Shown here in pieces: positions 7,996 through 17,436 of a stretch of DNA of 27,542 nucleotides; the stretch's first letter is position 1; each line of letters begins with the position of its first letter. A program made the translations under genes and the position numbers. The stretch covers positions 1 to 27,542 of the forward strand of contig DATGKK010000111.1 of the NCBI GenBank assembly GCA_035294725.1, read 5' to 3'. The DNA is from DATGKK01 sp035294725. Lineage in GTDB: Bacteria > Actinomycetota > Acidimicrobiia > Acidimicrobiales > Bog-793. Below the pieces are notes generated by a model that made no database searches, was not told the DNA's origin, and saw only the letters and a program-made list of their open reading frames with translations.

Positions 7996-8229
7996 GTTCT
8001 CGCCTCGTCGCCCCGCATCCTCGCTTGCCGCCGTGCAACGCTAGGGGGACCGCGGCAGCTTCCTGCCTCGCCCACTCAGGGGGCGCATCCTGGGCCGTGC
8101 GGCGAGCGGTCGGCCCTCTCCGCCTTCGTGCCGGAATATCGACGCTCGGGAGGTGTTTGCTTGGTCAACGAGATATGACGTCCCGCTCGAGTGCACCGGT
8201 CTCTCCGGCGGGAACCGATCGGAGGACCT

Positions 8230-10623
8230 GTGGCCGAGCCCGAGACCCGCGAACAGCTCTCTCTTCCCCTTCTCACCCTCACGTCGGGCGTCGTGCTGCC
8301 CGGCATGGTGTTCACGCTCGCCCTCGAGACCGACGAGGCCCGCGCCTCGGTCGAGGCCGCTCGATCCGCTGCAGGGCGCCTGCTCGTCGTGCCGAACATC
8401 GAGGGCCGGTACGCAAAGGTCGGCGTCATCGCGGAGATCATCGAGGAAGGTGAGCTGCCGGGCGGCCCGACGGCGGCCATCATCCGTGGGGACCGGCGGG
8501 GGGAGATCGGTACCGGCGTCCCCGGCGTCGGGCGGGCGACCTGGGTGCAGGTGGAGCCAGTCGTGGAGGGCGAGCCCTCTGCCACCGCCGTGGAGCTCGC
8601 CCGGGAGTATCGCGCCGTGCTCGAGAACATCCTGCTCACCCGGGGTGCTCGCCGCATGGCCGAGCGGCTGCGGAGCGTGCACGAACCCACGGAGATCGCG
8701 GACCTCGCCGGTTACTCCCCGGACCTGAGCCTCGAGGAGAAGGTCCAGGTGCTCGAGACGATCGACCTCGAGGCGCGGCTGCGGTTCGTGCTCGCCCGGG
8801 CTCGGGAGACGCTGGCCGACCTGGCCCTGCGAGACCAGATCAAGTCGAGCGTCGAGGAGGGGATGGAGAAGACCCAAAGAGAGTTCCTCCTCCGCCGCCA
8901 GCTCGAAGCCATCCGGAAGGAGCTCGGCGAGCTCACCGGGTCGGCCGCCGACAAGGGCGAGCCGGGTGACTTCCGCGCCCGTCTCGAGGCGATCGAGCCG
9001 CACCTGAACGAGACGACGCTCGAGGCGATCGGGAAGGAGATCGACAAGCTCGAGCGGACCGGGGAGCAGAGTCCCGAGCGCGGCTGGATCCAGACGTGGC
9101 TCGACACGGTGCTCGAGCTTCCGTGGGGGACCGAGTCAGAGGATCGGCTCGACATCGACGTGGCCGCGTCGATCCTCGACGCGGACCACGAAGGGTTACG
9201 CGACGTAAAGGACCGCATCCTCGAGCATCTCGCCGTGCGCAAGCTGCAGGCCGAGCGCGGCCTCGCGCCGGTCGGCGGGACCCGCGGCACGGGGGCGATC
9301 CTCGTGCTCGTCGGGCCGCCCGGAGTCGGCAAGACCTCGCTCGGCGAGTCCGTCGCCCGGGCGCTCGGCCGGCGCTTCGTTCGGGTCGCCCTCGGCGGGG
9401 TGCGAGACGAGGCAGAGATCCGGGGCCACCGCCGCACCTACGTCGGATCGCAGCCGGGCCGGCTCGTGAGAGCGATGAAGGAGGCGGGGACCATGAACCC
9501 GGTCATCTTGCTCGACGAAGTCGACAAGCTCGGATCGGACTTCCGCGGCGACCCCTCCTCAGCCCTCCTCGAAGTCCTCGACCCAGCGCAGAACCACACG
9601 TTCCGGGACCACTACCTCGAGGTCGAGCTCGACCTGTCCAAGGTGCTGTTCATCGCGACGGCGAACGTCGCCGAGGCGATCCCTGGAGCGCTCTACGACC
9701 GGATGGAGGTCATCCGACTCGACGGCTACACCGACGACGAGAAGCTCTCGATCGCCCGCAACCACCTCCTCCCCCGCCAGCTCCGCTTGGCGGCGCTCGA
9801 GACCACCGAGGTCGAGGTGACCGACGAGGCGCTCCGCAAGGTGATCGCCGACTACACCCGGGAAGCCGGCGTGCGCTCGCTCGAGCGCGAGCTCGGGAGG
9901 CTCGTGAGGAAGGTCGCCACGCGCCTCGCGAAGGGCGAGCTCACGGCCCCGGTGCTCGTCGAGGAGGGGGCTGTGCGGGAGTGGTTGGGACGGGCCCGCT
10001 ACTTCTTCGAGGCGGGGGACCGAACGGCCGTGCCAGGCGTGGCGACCGGGCTCGCCGTGACCGGCATGGGCGGGGACGTCCTCTACGTGGAGGCCGCCTC
10101 CGTCGACGGCGCCGGAGAGGGGCTGTCCCTCACCGGCCAGCTCGGCGATGTCATGAAGGAGTCCGCCGAGATCGCCCTCTCCTACGTGCGCTCGCACGCC
10201 CTCGAGCTCGGGATCGCGCCCGAAGCGCTGTCGGGTCGGCGCTTCCACCTCCACGTCCCCGCCGGCGCGGTGCCGAAGGACGGACCCTCTGCCGGCGTCA
10301 CGATGGCGACCGCGCTCGTCTCGCTCCTCACCGGCCGCCCGGTGAGGTCGACCGTCGGGATGACCGGCGAGGTCACGCTGCAGGGCCTCGTGCTCCCGAT
10401 CGGCGGAGTGAAGCAGAAGGTCCTCGCCGCATGGCGGGCGGGGCTTCGCGAGGTCGTGCTGCCCGTGCGCAATGGGCCGGACCTCGAGGACGTGCCGGAA
10501 GCGGTGCGAGAGGAGATGACCTTTCACCTCGCCGCGAAGCTCGGCGACGTGCTCGCCGTCGCGCTCGCCGGCTCCGAACGACCCTCCGCCGACGAGAGCG
10601 CGCCCACGGCGGCTGTGGCCTGA
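8230..10623 (+). CDS. lon: ATP-dependent protease Lon
   Basis: Lon is a cytosolic homo-oligomeric AAA+ protease that degrades misfolded and selected regulatory proteins. This 797-residue protein has the N-terminal substrate domain (from LPLLTLTSGVVLPGM), a coiled region, the AAA+ module with Walker A GPPGVGKT at 362-369 and Walker B VILLDEVDK, and the C-terminal peptidase. The Ser-Lys dyad is Ser687 in PKDGPSAG and Lys730 in GGVKQK, 43 residues apart as in the E. coli enzyme. GTG at 8230 is preferred because GGAGG lies four bases upstream; the frame also contains a GTG at 8191 without such a site. The gene stands alone, divergent from the ABC exporter across 234 bases and convergent with ahcY. 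No HAIR-like site was recognised upstream. Confidence 0.95.
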   Translation: MAEPETREQLSLPLLTLTSGVVLPGMVFTLALETDEARASVEAARSAAGRLLVVPNIEGRYAKVGVIAEIIEEGELPGGPTAAIIRGDRRGEIGTGVPGVGRATWVQVEPVVEGEPSATAVELAREYRAVLENILLTRGARRMAERLRSVHEPTEIADLAGYSPDLSLEEKVQVLETIDLEARLRFVLARARETLADLALRDQIKSSVEEGMEKTQREFLLRRQLEAIRKELGELTGSAADKGEPGDFRARLEAIEPHLNETTLEAIGKEIDKLERTGEQSPERGWIQTWLDTVLELPWGTESEDRLDIDVAASILDADHEGLRDVKDRILEHLAVRKLQAERGLAPVGGTRGTGAILVLVGPPGVGKTSLGESVARALGRRFVRVALGGVRDEAEIRGHRRTYVGSQPGRLVRAMKEAGTMNPVILLDEVDKLGSDFRGDPSSALLEVLDPAQNHTFRDHYLEVELDLSKVLFIATANVAEAIPGALYDRMEVIRLDGYTDDEKLSIARNHLLPRQLRLAALETTEVEVTDEALRKVIADYTREAGVRSLERELGRLVRKVATRLAKGELTAPVLVEEGAVREWLGRARYFFEAGDRTAVPGVATGLAVTGMGGDVLYVEAASVDGAGEGLSLTGQLGDVMKESAEIALSYVRSHALELGIAPEALSGRRFHLHVPAGAVPKDGPSAGVTMATALVSLLTGRPVRSTVGMTGEVTLQGLVLPIGGVKQKVLAAWRAGLREVVLPVRNGPDLEDVPEAVREEMTFHLAAKLGDVLAVALAGSERPSADESAPTAAVA

Positions 10624-10628
10624 GCGTC

Positions 10629-10666
10629 GGCTCCGCGCTGGTGGGGGCTCCTCCCCCGGCCGAGCC
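10629..10666. terminator. hairpin between convergent lon and ahcY
   Basis: In the 49-base convergent gap, GGGGG (10643-10647) pairs with CCCCC (10653-10657) around CTCCT. Further out, GGCTC (10629-10633) pairs with GAGCC (10662-10666). The structure could serve both strands as a shared terminator. Neither side has a U-tract, so it is a candidate only. Confidence 0.4.
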
Positions 10667-10672
10667 GGCTGA

Positions 10673-12105
<1,433 letters not shown>

Positions 12106-12109
<4 letters not shown>

Positions 12110-12606
12110 TGTGGGCTCTCCTCGGGGTGTCGGTGGGATGCGCGGCGGTGGCGCGGGGGGTAGGCGGGGTCGTGATGGATGGCGACCTGACGGCCATGGC
12201 TGGCAGTGGCTGGCGATCCGGGGTCGGAGCTGCTCGAGCAGAGGGGAGCGCTCGCGGCGGCGAGCAGCTGGAGGTGCTTGTCCTGCTCGTAGGCGAGCCA
12301 GTCGCCGTCGGCGACCTCGACCGGGCGGACGGCAGGGGCGACGAGCCAGGCCGAGACGGCGTCAGCGAGCTCCCGGTCCCGCTGCAGCCTCGCAGCGAAA
12401 CCGACGTCGGAGAGCTCCAGCGCGAACTCCTCGAGCAGCTGGCGCAGGGTCCGCAGGCGCTGCAGCTCGGCGGGGCCGTAGAGCCGGTAGCCCGATCCCG
12501 AGCGCTCCGGCACGACGAGCCCGGTCTCCTCGACGTAGCGCAGCATCCTCGCCGACCAGCCCGTGGTCTGAGCTGCCTCCTGGATCGTGAGGGCGCCGTC
12601 CGTCAC
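12106..12606 (-). CDS. MerR-family transcriptional regulator upstream of ahcY
   Basis: A 166-residue protein starting at GTG 12606. The N-terminal winged helix-turn-helix of the MerR family is clear: LTIQEAAQTTGWSARMLRYV (residues about 6-25), then ETGLVVPERSGSGYRLYG and the helix AELQRLRTLRQLLEEFALEL. MerR proteins bind a dyad between widely spaced promoter boxes and switch transcription on ligand binding through the C-terminal part. Here no metal-binding Cys pattern is seen. From about residue 120 the tail becomes rich in Ser, Pro, His and Arg and looks unlike a folded effector domain, possibly an old frameshift. The stop overlaps the ahcY start, so regulation of ahcY is a reasonable inference. 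The ligand is unknown. Confidence 0.8.
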
Positions 12607-12612
12607 AACGAA

Positions 12613-12640
12613 GAACCTTACCAGAGCTATGAGAAGGTTC
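12613..12640. promoter_or_regulatory. inverted repeat, candidate MerR operator
   Basis: GAACCTT (12613-12619) and AAGGTTC (12634-12640) form a perfect 7-bp inverted repeat with a 14-base spacer, in the 68-base gap between the MerR-family start (12606) and dcd (12675). ACCTT...AAGGT arms resemble known operators of MerR-family proteins such as CueR, although the spacing here is longer. It could control the MerR-ahcY transcript, dcd, or both. Confidence 0.5.
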
Positions 12641-12674
12641 GGCCGGCACCCGCTCGAACTATCGTTCCACCACC

Positions 12675-13256
12675 ATGATCCTCTCCGACCGTTCGATCCG
12701 CGAGGAGGTGGCGGCGGGACGCATCGTCATCGAGCCCTTCGACGACTCCTGCGTGCAGCCGTCGTCGGTCGACTTGCACATCGACCGCTACTTCCGCGTC
12801 TTCCGCAACCACACGATGGGGTCGATCGACGTGAAGGAGCAGCAGGAAGACCTCACCGAGCTGGTACAGATCGCCGAGGGCGACGTCTTCATGCTGCACC
12901 CCGGCGAGTTCGTGCTCGGCTCCACCCTGGAGCGCGTCTCGCTCCCCGACGACCTGGTCGCCCGACTCGAGGGCAAGAGCTCGCTCGGCCGTCTCGGACT
13001 GCTCATCCACTCGACGGCGGGCTTCGTGGACTCCGGCTGGGACGGCCACCTCACCCTCGAGCTGTCAAACGTTGCCAACCTTCCCATCACCTTGTACCCG
13101 CGGATGAAGATCGGCCAGATCAGTTTCCTCCGCATGACCACCCCGGCCGAGCATCCCTACGGCTCCCGGGAGGCGGGGTCGAAGTACCAGGGACAGAGGG
13201 GTCCGACACCGAGCCGGTACTTCGAGAATTTCCGATCGGTCACTAACGGGGAATAG
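12675..13256 (+). CDS. dcd: dCTP deaminase, probably bifunctional with dUTPase activity
   Basis: A 193-residue trimeric cytosolic enzyme of pyrimidine deoxynucleotide synthesis. It converts dCTP to dUTP and, in the bifunctional actinobacterial and archaeal forms, on to dUMP for thymidylate synthesis. Conserved blocks are VQPSSVDLHI, LEGKSSLGRLGLLIHSTAGF, GHLTLELSNVANLPI and the C-terminal SKYQGQRGPTPSR. The sequence resembles the M. tuberculosis DcdDut enzyme closely by recall, and the Ala of HSTAGF is kept; bifunctionality is inferred from that. The ATG at 12675 has no evident ribosome binding site, which would suit a leaderless or near-leaderless transcript. It is divergent from the MerR-ahcY unit. 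Confidence 0.94.
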   Translation: MILSDRSIREEVAAGRIVIEPFDDSCVQPSSVDLHIDRYFRVFRNHTMGSIDVKEQQEDLTELVQIAEGDVFMLHPGEFVLGSTLERVSLPDDLVARLEGKSSLGRLGLLIHSTAGFVDSGWDGHLTLELSNVANLPITLYPRMKIGQISFLRMTTPAEHPYGSREAGSKYQGQRGPTPSRYFENFRSVTNGE

Positions 13257-13338
13257 ATTTCGCAGTCTGGGCCGGTCGCGAGGCCAGCCACGTTGCGCCC
13301 GCCGCAATCGCATCAGCAGCCACCCCTCAGGAGGCGAC

Positions 13339-15471
13339 GTGCTCACCAGGTACCCCATCGCGCTGGCGGCGACGGCCATCGCGTTTCTCGTCGCGGGCCG
13401 GCGGCTCGTGTTCCTCGGCCGCCTGGTGACGGCCGGCCAACCCGCCCCTGGGCGGCTCTCGAAGTGGGCGAAGCGAGCCGAGGTCGAGATCACCGAGGTG
13501 GGAGGCCAGCGGCGGCTCCTCAAGTGGACAGTCCCCGGCCTCGCCCACGCGTTCACCTTCTGGGGCTTCACCGTGCTGCTCCTGACCATCATCGAGGCCT
13601 ACGGCGACCTCTTCTCGCCGACGTTCCACATCCCCGGCATCGGCACCTCGCCCGTTCTCGGCTTCATCGAGGACTTCTTCATCGTCGCCGTCCTCGCCGC
13701 GCTCGTCGTCTTCACCGTCATTCGGATCACCAACAGCCCGGCCCGCTGGGACCGAGCCAGCCGCTTTTACGGGAGCCACACGGGTGCGGCGTGGGCGACC
13801 CTGGCGATGATCGCCGGAGTCATGGTCACCCTGCTCGTGTACCGCGGCGCGCAGACCAACGTGAGAACGGGCGGCGTGGCGGACTTCCCCTACGACAACT
13901 GGGCCTTCGCGTCCCACCTGGTCGGAAGCTGGCTCCATCCGCTCGGCTCAGGCGTGAACGAGTCGCTCGCCACGGTCTTCGTGATCCTCAACGTCGTCGT
14001 CATCGTGGGTTTCCTCGTCTTCGTCGTGCACTCCAAGCACCTCCACATCTTCATGGCACCCATCAACGTGGCCTTCTCGCGCCAGCCCCGCGCGCTCGGG
14101 GCCCTCGACACAACACCCGACCTCGACATGGAGAACCTCGACGAGGACACCGTCTTCGGTGCCGGCCACATCGAGCACTTCAGCTGGAAGCAGCTTCTCG
14201 ACACTGTCACCTGCACCGAGTGCGGGCGCTGCCAAAGCCAGTGCCCGGCCTGGAACACGGGCAAGCCCTTGTCGCCCAAGCTCGTGATCATGGCGCTACG
14301 AGACGAGATGTTCGCCAACGCCGACCGGCTCCTCGGCAAGGGAGAGAGTGAGGCGCGCACCCTCGTACCCGACGTCATCGAGCCCGACGTCCTGTGGTCG
14401 TGCACGACCTGCGGGGCCTGCGTCGAGCAGTGCCCGGTCGACATCGAGCATGTCGACGCCATCGTCGACATGCGGCGCTACGAGGTGATGATCGAGTCGC
14501 GTTTCCCGAGCGAGGCCGGCCTCATGCTGCGCAACATCGAGAACCGGGGCGACCCGTGGGGCCTCGGCCAGAGCAAGCGGCTCGACTGGACCGAGGGCCT
14601 CGGCTTCGAGGTCCCGGTCGTCAGCGGCGAGGTCCCCGACAGTGTGGAGTACCTCTTCTGGGTCGGCTGCGCCGGCGCCCTCGACGAGCGGGCTCGCCGC
14701 ACGACGCAATCGCTCGCTCGGCTGCTGCATGACGCCGGCGTTCCCTTCGCCGTCCTCGGGCCGAAGGAGTCCTGCACCGGCGACCCGGCCCGCCGGCTCG
14801 GCAACGAGTACCTGTTCCAGATGCAGGCGATGCAGAACGTCGAGACCCTCACCGGGGCCGGCGTGAAGAAGATCGTGGCCTCATGCCCGCACTGCTTCAA
14901 CTCCCTCGCGAACGAGTACCCGAAGCTCGGCGGCAACTTCGAGGTGGTGCACCACTCGGAGCTTCTCAGCCGCCTCGTCGCCGAGGGCAGCCTGCGGGCA
15001 GGACGCTTCGAAGCCAAGGTGACCTACCACGACCCCTGCTACCTCGGACGGCACAACCGCGTCTACGAGCCGCCTCGCAAGGTGATCGAGTCCGTGCCCG
15101 GTGTCGAGTCGGTGGAGATGCACCGCTGCAGGGAGCGGGGCTTTTGCTGCGGAGCCGGCGGGGCCCGCATGTGGCTCGAGGAGAAGATCGGCAAGAGAGT
15201 CAACTTGGAGCGCACCGACGAGGCGCTCGGCACGGGAGCCGACGTGGTCTCAACCGCCTGCCCGTTCTGCATGATCATGCTGGACGACGCCGTGAAAGAG
15301 CGCCGGCGCGAGGAGGAGGTATCGGTCCTCGACATCTCACAGATCCTCGAGCGTTCCATGCGGCCGCTCGCTGCGGTCAGCCAGCCTGCCGGAGAAACGG
15401 CAGAGCCGAGCAACCCTGCCTCCAGGGATGGGGAGGAGAGCCCGGGATCGGACCCACCAGAGCCTTCCTGA
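13339..15471 (+). CDS. membrane Fe-S oxidoreductase, EtfD-like (ETF dehydrogenase type)
   Basis: A 710-residue fusion protein. The N-terminal part (about 1-240) has five to six membrane helices like the heme-binding gamma subunit of respiratory reductases. A two-cluster ferredoxin domain follows, with CTECGRCQSQCP at 292 and CTTCGACVEQCPV at 355. Two cysteine-rich CCG domains then follow (CTGDPARR with SCPHCFNSL; YHDPCYLGRHN with CCGAGGARMW at 603 and ACPFC). M. tuberculosis Rv0338c (EtfD) has this layout and passes electrons from electron-transfer flavoprotein, that is from acyl-CoA dehydrogenases, to the membrane quinone. The same role is inferred here. No etfAB lies nearby. GTG 13339 has AGGAGG upstream. 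A heterodisulfide-reductase-like alternative exists, but no other hdr genes are present. Confidence 0.85.
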   Translation: MLTRYPIALAATAIAFLVAGRRLVFLGRLVTAGQPAPGRLSKWAKRAEVEITEVGGQRRLLKWTVPGLAHAFTFWGFTVLLLTIIEAYGDLFSPTFHIPGIGTSPVLGFIEDFFIVAVLAALVVFTVIRITNSPARWDRASRFYGSHTGAAWATLAMIAGVMVTLLVYRGAQTNVRTGGVADFPYDNWAFASHLVGSWLHPLGSGVNESLATVFVILNVVVIVGFLVFVVHSKHLHIFMAPINVAFSRQPRALGALDTTPDLDMENLDEDTVFGAGHIEHFSWKQLLDTVTCTECGRCQSQCPAWNTGKPLSPKLVIMALRDEMFANADRLLGKGESEARTLVPDVIEPDVLWSCTTCGACVEQCPVDIEHVDAIVDMRRYEVMIESRFPSEAGLMLRNIENRGDPWGLGQSKRLDWTEGLGFEVPVVSGEVPDSVEYLFWVGCAGALDERARRTTQSLARLLHDAGVPFAVLGPKESCTGDPARRLGNEYLFQMQAMQNVETLTGAGVKKIVASCPHCFNSLANEYPKLGGNFEVVHHSELLSRLVAEGSLRAGRFEAKVTYHDPCYLGRHNRVYEPPRKVIESVPGVESVEMHRCRERGFCCGAGGARMWLEEKIGKRVNLERTDEALGTGADVVSTACPFCMIMLDDAVKERRREEEVSVLDISQILERSMRPLAAVSQPAGETAEPSNPASRDGEESPGSDPPEPS

Positions 15472-15571
15472 GCCCAGCACGGCAGACGTGCGAAGCTCTC
15501 CGCCGCGGCCAGCATTCTCGCCCGCTCACTCACGCGGCTACTCACCACTCCCGCAAGCCGCCACGACGGCT

Positions 15572-15598
15572 CCCTCGACCGAGCGCCACGACCGAGGG
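15572..15598. terminator. weak hairpin in the convergent etfD-like / CNB gap
   Basis: CCCTCG (15572-15577) and CGAGGG (15593-15598) can pair, and a second short pairing CCCCGG/CCGGGG follows at 15602-15620. Both lie in the 149-base gap between converging genes. The loops are long and there is no U-tract, so terminator function is tentative. Nothing else is seen in this gap. Confidence 0.28.
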
Positions 15599-15620
15599 AT
15601 CCCCCGGGGGGCAACCGGGG

Positions 15621-16049
15621 CTAATGAACCGATGCGGCGAGGGCTTTCGCGTCAGCCGAGCGAAGCCGCGTGGCGGTCGCGACAAGGAGCTTTCGCACCG
15701 TCGAGGGTGACTCCTTCAACAGCTGGTTGAAGTCGCGCTGCTCGATCTCGATGAGCTCCATGTCGGTGCTGGCCTTCACGGTGGCCGAACGCGGGAGACG
15801 GTCGAGCAGGGAGAGCTCTCCGAAGTAGCCCCCGGGCCCGATCTCCGCCGCCTTGCGGCCGTTGCGCAGCACGTGGGCCTTGCCCGATACCACGAAGTAG
15901 AAGGTCTGGCCGACGGAGCCCTCGTCGATGATCGTCGTCCCGGCGGCGACGGAGCGCGGCTTCGCCTTCTTCTGGATCGACTTCAGCTCGCTCCGGGAGC
16001 ACTCGCTGAACAGCCACACTTTGCCGAGATCAATGTCTGCCCCTGCCAT
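15621..16049 (-). CDS. stand-alone cyclic nucleotide-binding domain protein
   Basis: A 142-residue protein consisting almost entirely of one cNMP-binding domain of the CRP/PKA type (about residues 12-125). The phosphate-binding cassette is present as GYFGELSLLDRLPRSATVKA, including the Glu and Arg that contact ribose and phosphate in nucleotide-binding members, so ligand binding is plausible. There is no helix-turn-helix, so it is not a CRP-type transcription factor. It more likely acts by protein contact. It follows glnK by 42 bases on the same strand and may be co-transcribed, hinting at a link to carbon/nitrogen signalling (inference). There is no clear ribosome binding site before ATG 16049. 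Confidence 0.82.
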   Translation of the reverse strand: MAGADIDLGKVWLFSECSRSELKSIQKKAKPRSVAAGTTIIDEGSVGQTFYFVVSGKAHVLRNGRKAAEIGPGGYFGELSLLDRLPRSATVKASTDMELIEIEQRDFNQLLKESPSTVRKLLVATATRLRSADAKALAASVH

Positions 16050-16091
16050 GGGCGACAGCGTAGCTGGAGGGGCGCACAGAAGGCGGCGAGC

Positions 16092-16430
16092 TCAGAGCGC
16101 GTCGGCGCCCCGCTCGCCAGTCCGGATGCGCACGACGTCCTCGACCGGCACCACCCAGACCTTGCCGTCACCGATCTTGCCGGTCCCGGCCGCCTGCACG
16201 ATCGCATCGAGCACGTCGGCAACCTGATGATCGTCGAGGACCACCTCGACCCGGATCTTCGGCACGAGGTCCACCGTGTACTCCGCCCCCCGGTAGACCT
16301 CGGTGTGCCCCCGCTGGCGGCCGAAGCCTTGCGCCTCGGAGGCGGTGAGCCCCTGCACGCCAAGGTCCTTCAGGGCGTCCTTCACGTCGTCCAGCTTGAA
16401 CGGCTTGATCACTGCGACGACCAGCTTCAC
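16092..16430 (-). CDS. glnK: nitrogen regulatory protein PII
   Basis: A 112-residue trimeric signal protein that senses ATP/ADP and 2-oxoglutarate and controls ammonium uptake through AmtB and nitrogen enzymes. Start MKLVVAVIKPFKLDDVKDAL, T-loop GRQRGHTEVYRGAEY with the modifiable Tyr51, and the C-terminal ATP-site block GKIGDGKVWVVPVEDVVRIR TGE are all present. Length is standard. Tyr51 is adenylylated in studied actinobacteria and uridylylated in enterics; no modifying enzyme is in the window. GTG 16430 has GGGAGG upstream. An Amt gene lies on the same strand 1 kb upstream, but gpmA separates them, which differs from the usual amtB-glnK adjacency. The symbol glnK rather than glnB is chosen for the Amt context. 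Confidence 0.95.
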   Translation of the reverse strand: MKLVVAVIKPFKLDDVKDALKDLGVQGLTASEAQGFGRQRGHTEVYRGAEYTVDLVPKIRVEVVLDDHQVADVLDAIVQAAGTGKIGDGKVWVVPVEDVVRIRTGERGADAL

Positions 16431-16472
16431 CGGAACCTCCCGTGCCTCGACGGCACCTGTGCGACCTCCACC

Positions 16473-16540
16473 AACGGTGCCCGCACGTTACAAACCCCTT
16501 GTTGCGGCGCTGTGCCCGGGCGGCGAACGGTGCGTTACCC
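16473..16540 (-). promoter_or_regulatory. paired GTAACG motifs upstream of glnK
   Basis: In the 169 bases between gpmA and glnK, the minus strand carries GTAACG twice (16540-16535 and 16491-16486), each followed closely by CACCGTT. GTnAC half-sites are part of the actinobacterial GlnR box, but the second GAAAC-like half is not evident. A separate regulated glnK promoter is possible. An 11-base direct repeat (GTTGCGGCGCT, 16503 and 16590) also lies near. Confidence 0.25.
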
Positions 16541-16581
16541 GTGTGTGAACTGGGTGTGTCGTCGCTTCCCTCAAAGTGGGA

Positions 16582-16598
16582 CGCCGCGCGTTGCGGCG
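16582..16598 (-). terminator. short hairpin directly after gpmA
   Basis: CGCCGC (16582-16587) and GCGGCG (16593-16598) pair around a five-base loop immediately past the gpmA stop, followed on the minus strand by a short T-containing stretch. It could end or attenuate transcription from amt-gpmA into glnK. Confidence 0.35.
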
Positions 16599-16599
16599 C

Positions 16600-17364
16600 T
16601 CAATGCTGCCCGGCTGCCTGGCCCGCCACGGCCCGTGCCCGCGCCGCGACCGCCTCGGCGTCGCCGAGGTCACGAGGAGTCGAGAGGATCGAGAGCCGAT
16701 CGTCGAACTCGTAGACCCGTGGCACCCCCGTCGCGATGTTGAGGTCGACGATGTCGTCGTCCGAGATGTGCTCGAGGAACTTGCGAAGGGCTCGAAGGCT
16801 GTTGCCGTGCGCCACCACGAGCACGTCCCGTCCCGCGAGGAGGTCGACGGCAATGGCGTCCTCCCAGTAGGGCAGGAGGCGCTCGACCACGTCGGCGAGG
16901 CACTCGGTGTCGGGCACGGCCGACGGCGGCAGCATGCGGTACCTCGGATCGTTGCGAGCATGCCCGGGATCGTCCGGAGCAAGCGGAGGTGGTGGCACGT
17001 CATAGCTCCTGCGCCAGAGCTTCACCTGCTCGAGGCCGTGGCGCTCCGCCGTCTCGGCCTTGTTGAGCCCCTGGAGGGCGCCGTAGTGGCGCTCGTTCAG
17101 CCGCCAGCTCCGCCGCACCGGCAGGTAGGCCCGACCCAGCACGTCGAGGACGAGGTTCGCGGTGCGCACCGCACGGGTGAGCACCGAGGTGTGCACGACG
17201 TCGACATCGAGGCCGGCCGCCTCCCGTTCCGCGAGGAGGAGACGGCCCGCCTCCACCGCCTCCTGCTCCCCGGCCGCCGACAGGTCGACGTCGACCCAGC
17301 CGGTGAAGCGGTTCTCGGCATTCCAGGCGCTCTCGCCGTGTCGCAACAGCACAAGGGTCGGCAC
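16600..17364 (-). CDS. gpmA: 2,3-bisphosphoglycerate-dependent phosphoglycerate mutase
   Basis: A 254-residue glycolytic enzyme interconverting 3- and 2-phosphoglycerate through a phosphohistidine. The histidine phosphatase signature LRHGESAWN contains the catalytic His9; the second His186 is in VVAHGNSLRAL. The mutase-specific blocks FTGWVDVDLS, NERHYGALQGLNKAE and PPPPLAPDD are all present. These separate true dPGM from the broader phosphatase family. The start is GTG 17364, with only a weak ribosome binding site. It lies 72 bases after the Amt gene on the same strand, so co-transcription with a nitrogen-uptake gene is possible, which is not an expected pairing. Confidence 0.95.
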   Translation of the reverse strand: MPTLVLLRHGESAWNAENRFTGWVDVDLSAAGEQEAVEAGRLLLAEREAAGLDVDVVHTSVLTRAVRTANLVLDVLGRAYLPVRRSWRLNERHYGALQGLNKAETAERHGLEQVKLWRRSYDVPPPPLAPDDPGHARNDPRYRMLPPSAVPDTECLADVVERLLPYWEDAIAVDLLAGRDVLVVAHGNSLRALRKFLEHISDDDIVDLNIATGVPRVYEFDDRLSILSTPRDLGDAEAVAARARAVAGQAAGQH

Positions 17365-17436
17365 CTGCGGGAGGCTACCGCCCGCTCCTGCCCCGGTGCG
17401 TTGGGCACCCCTGCCAGGTCCGGATGGGAGCGGCCG

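Noticed and set aside
7996..8229. Possible HspR (HAIR) site upstream of lon
   Set aside because: Only a single TCAA-like half-site is seen near 8165; no inverted partner with the right spacing.
12190..12215. Repeated tggctggc near the MerR 3' end
   Set aside because: Too short and inside coding sequence; no structure or element can be supported.
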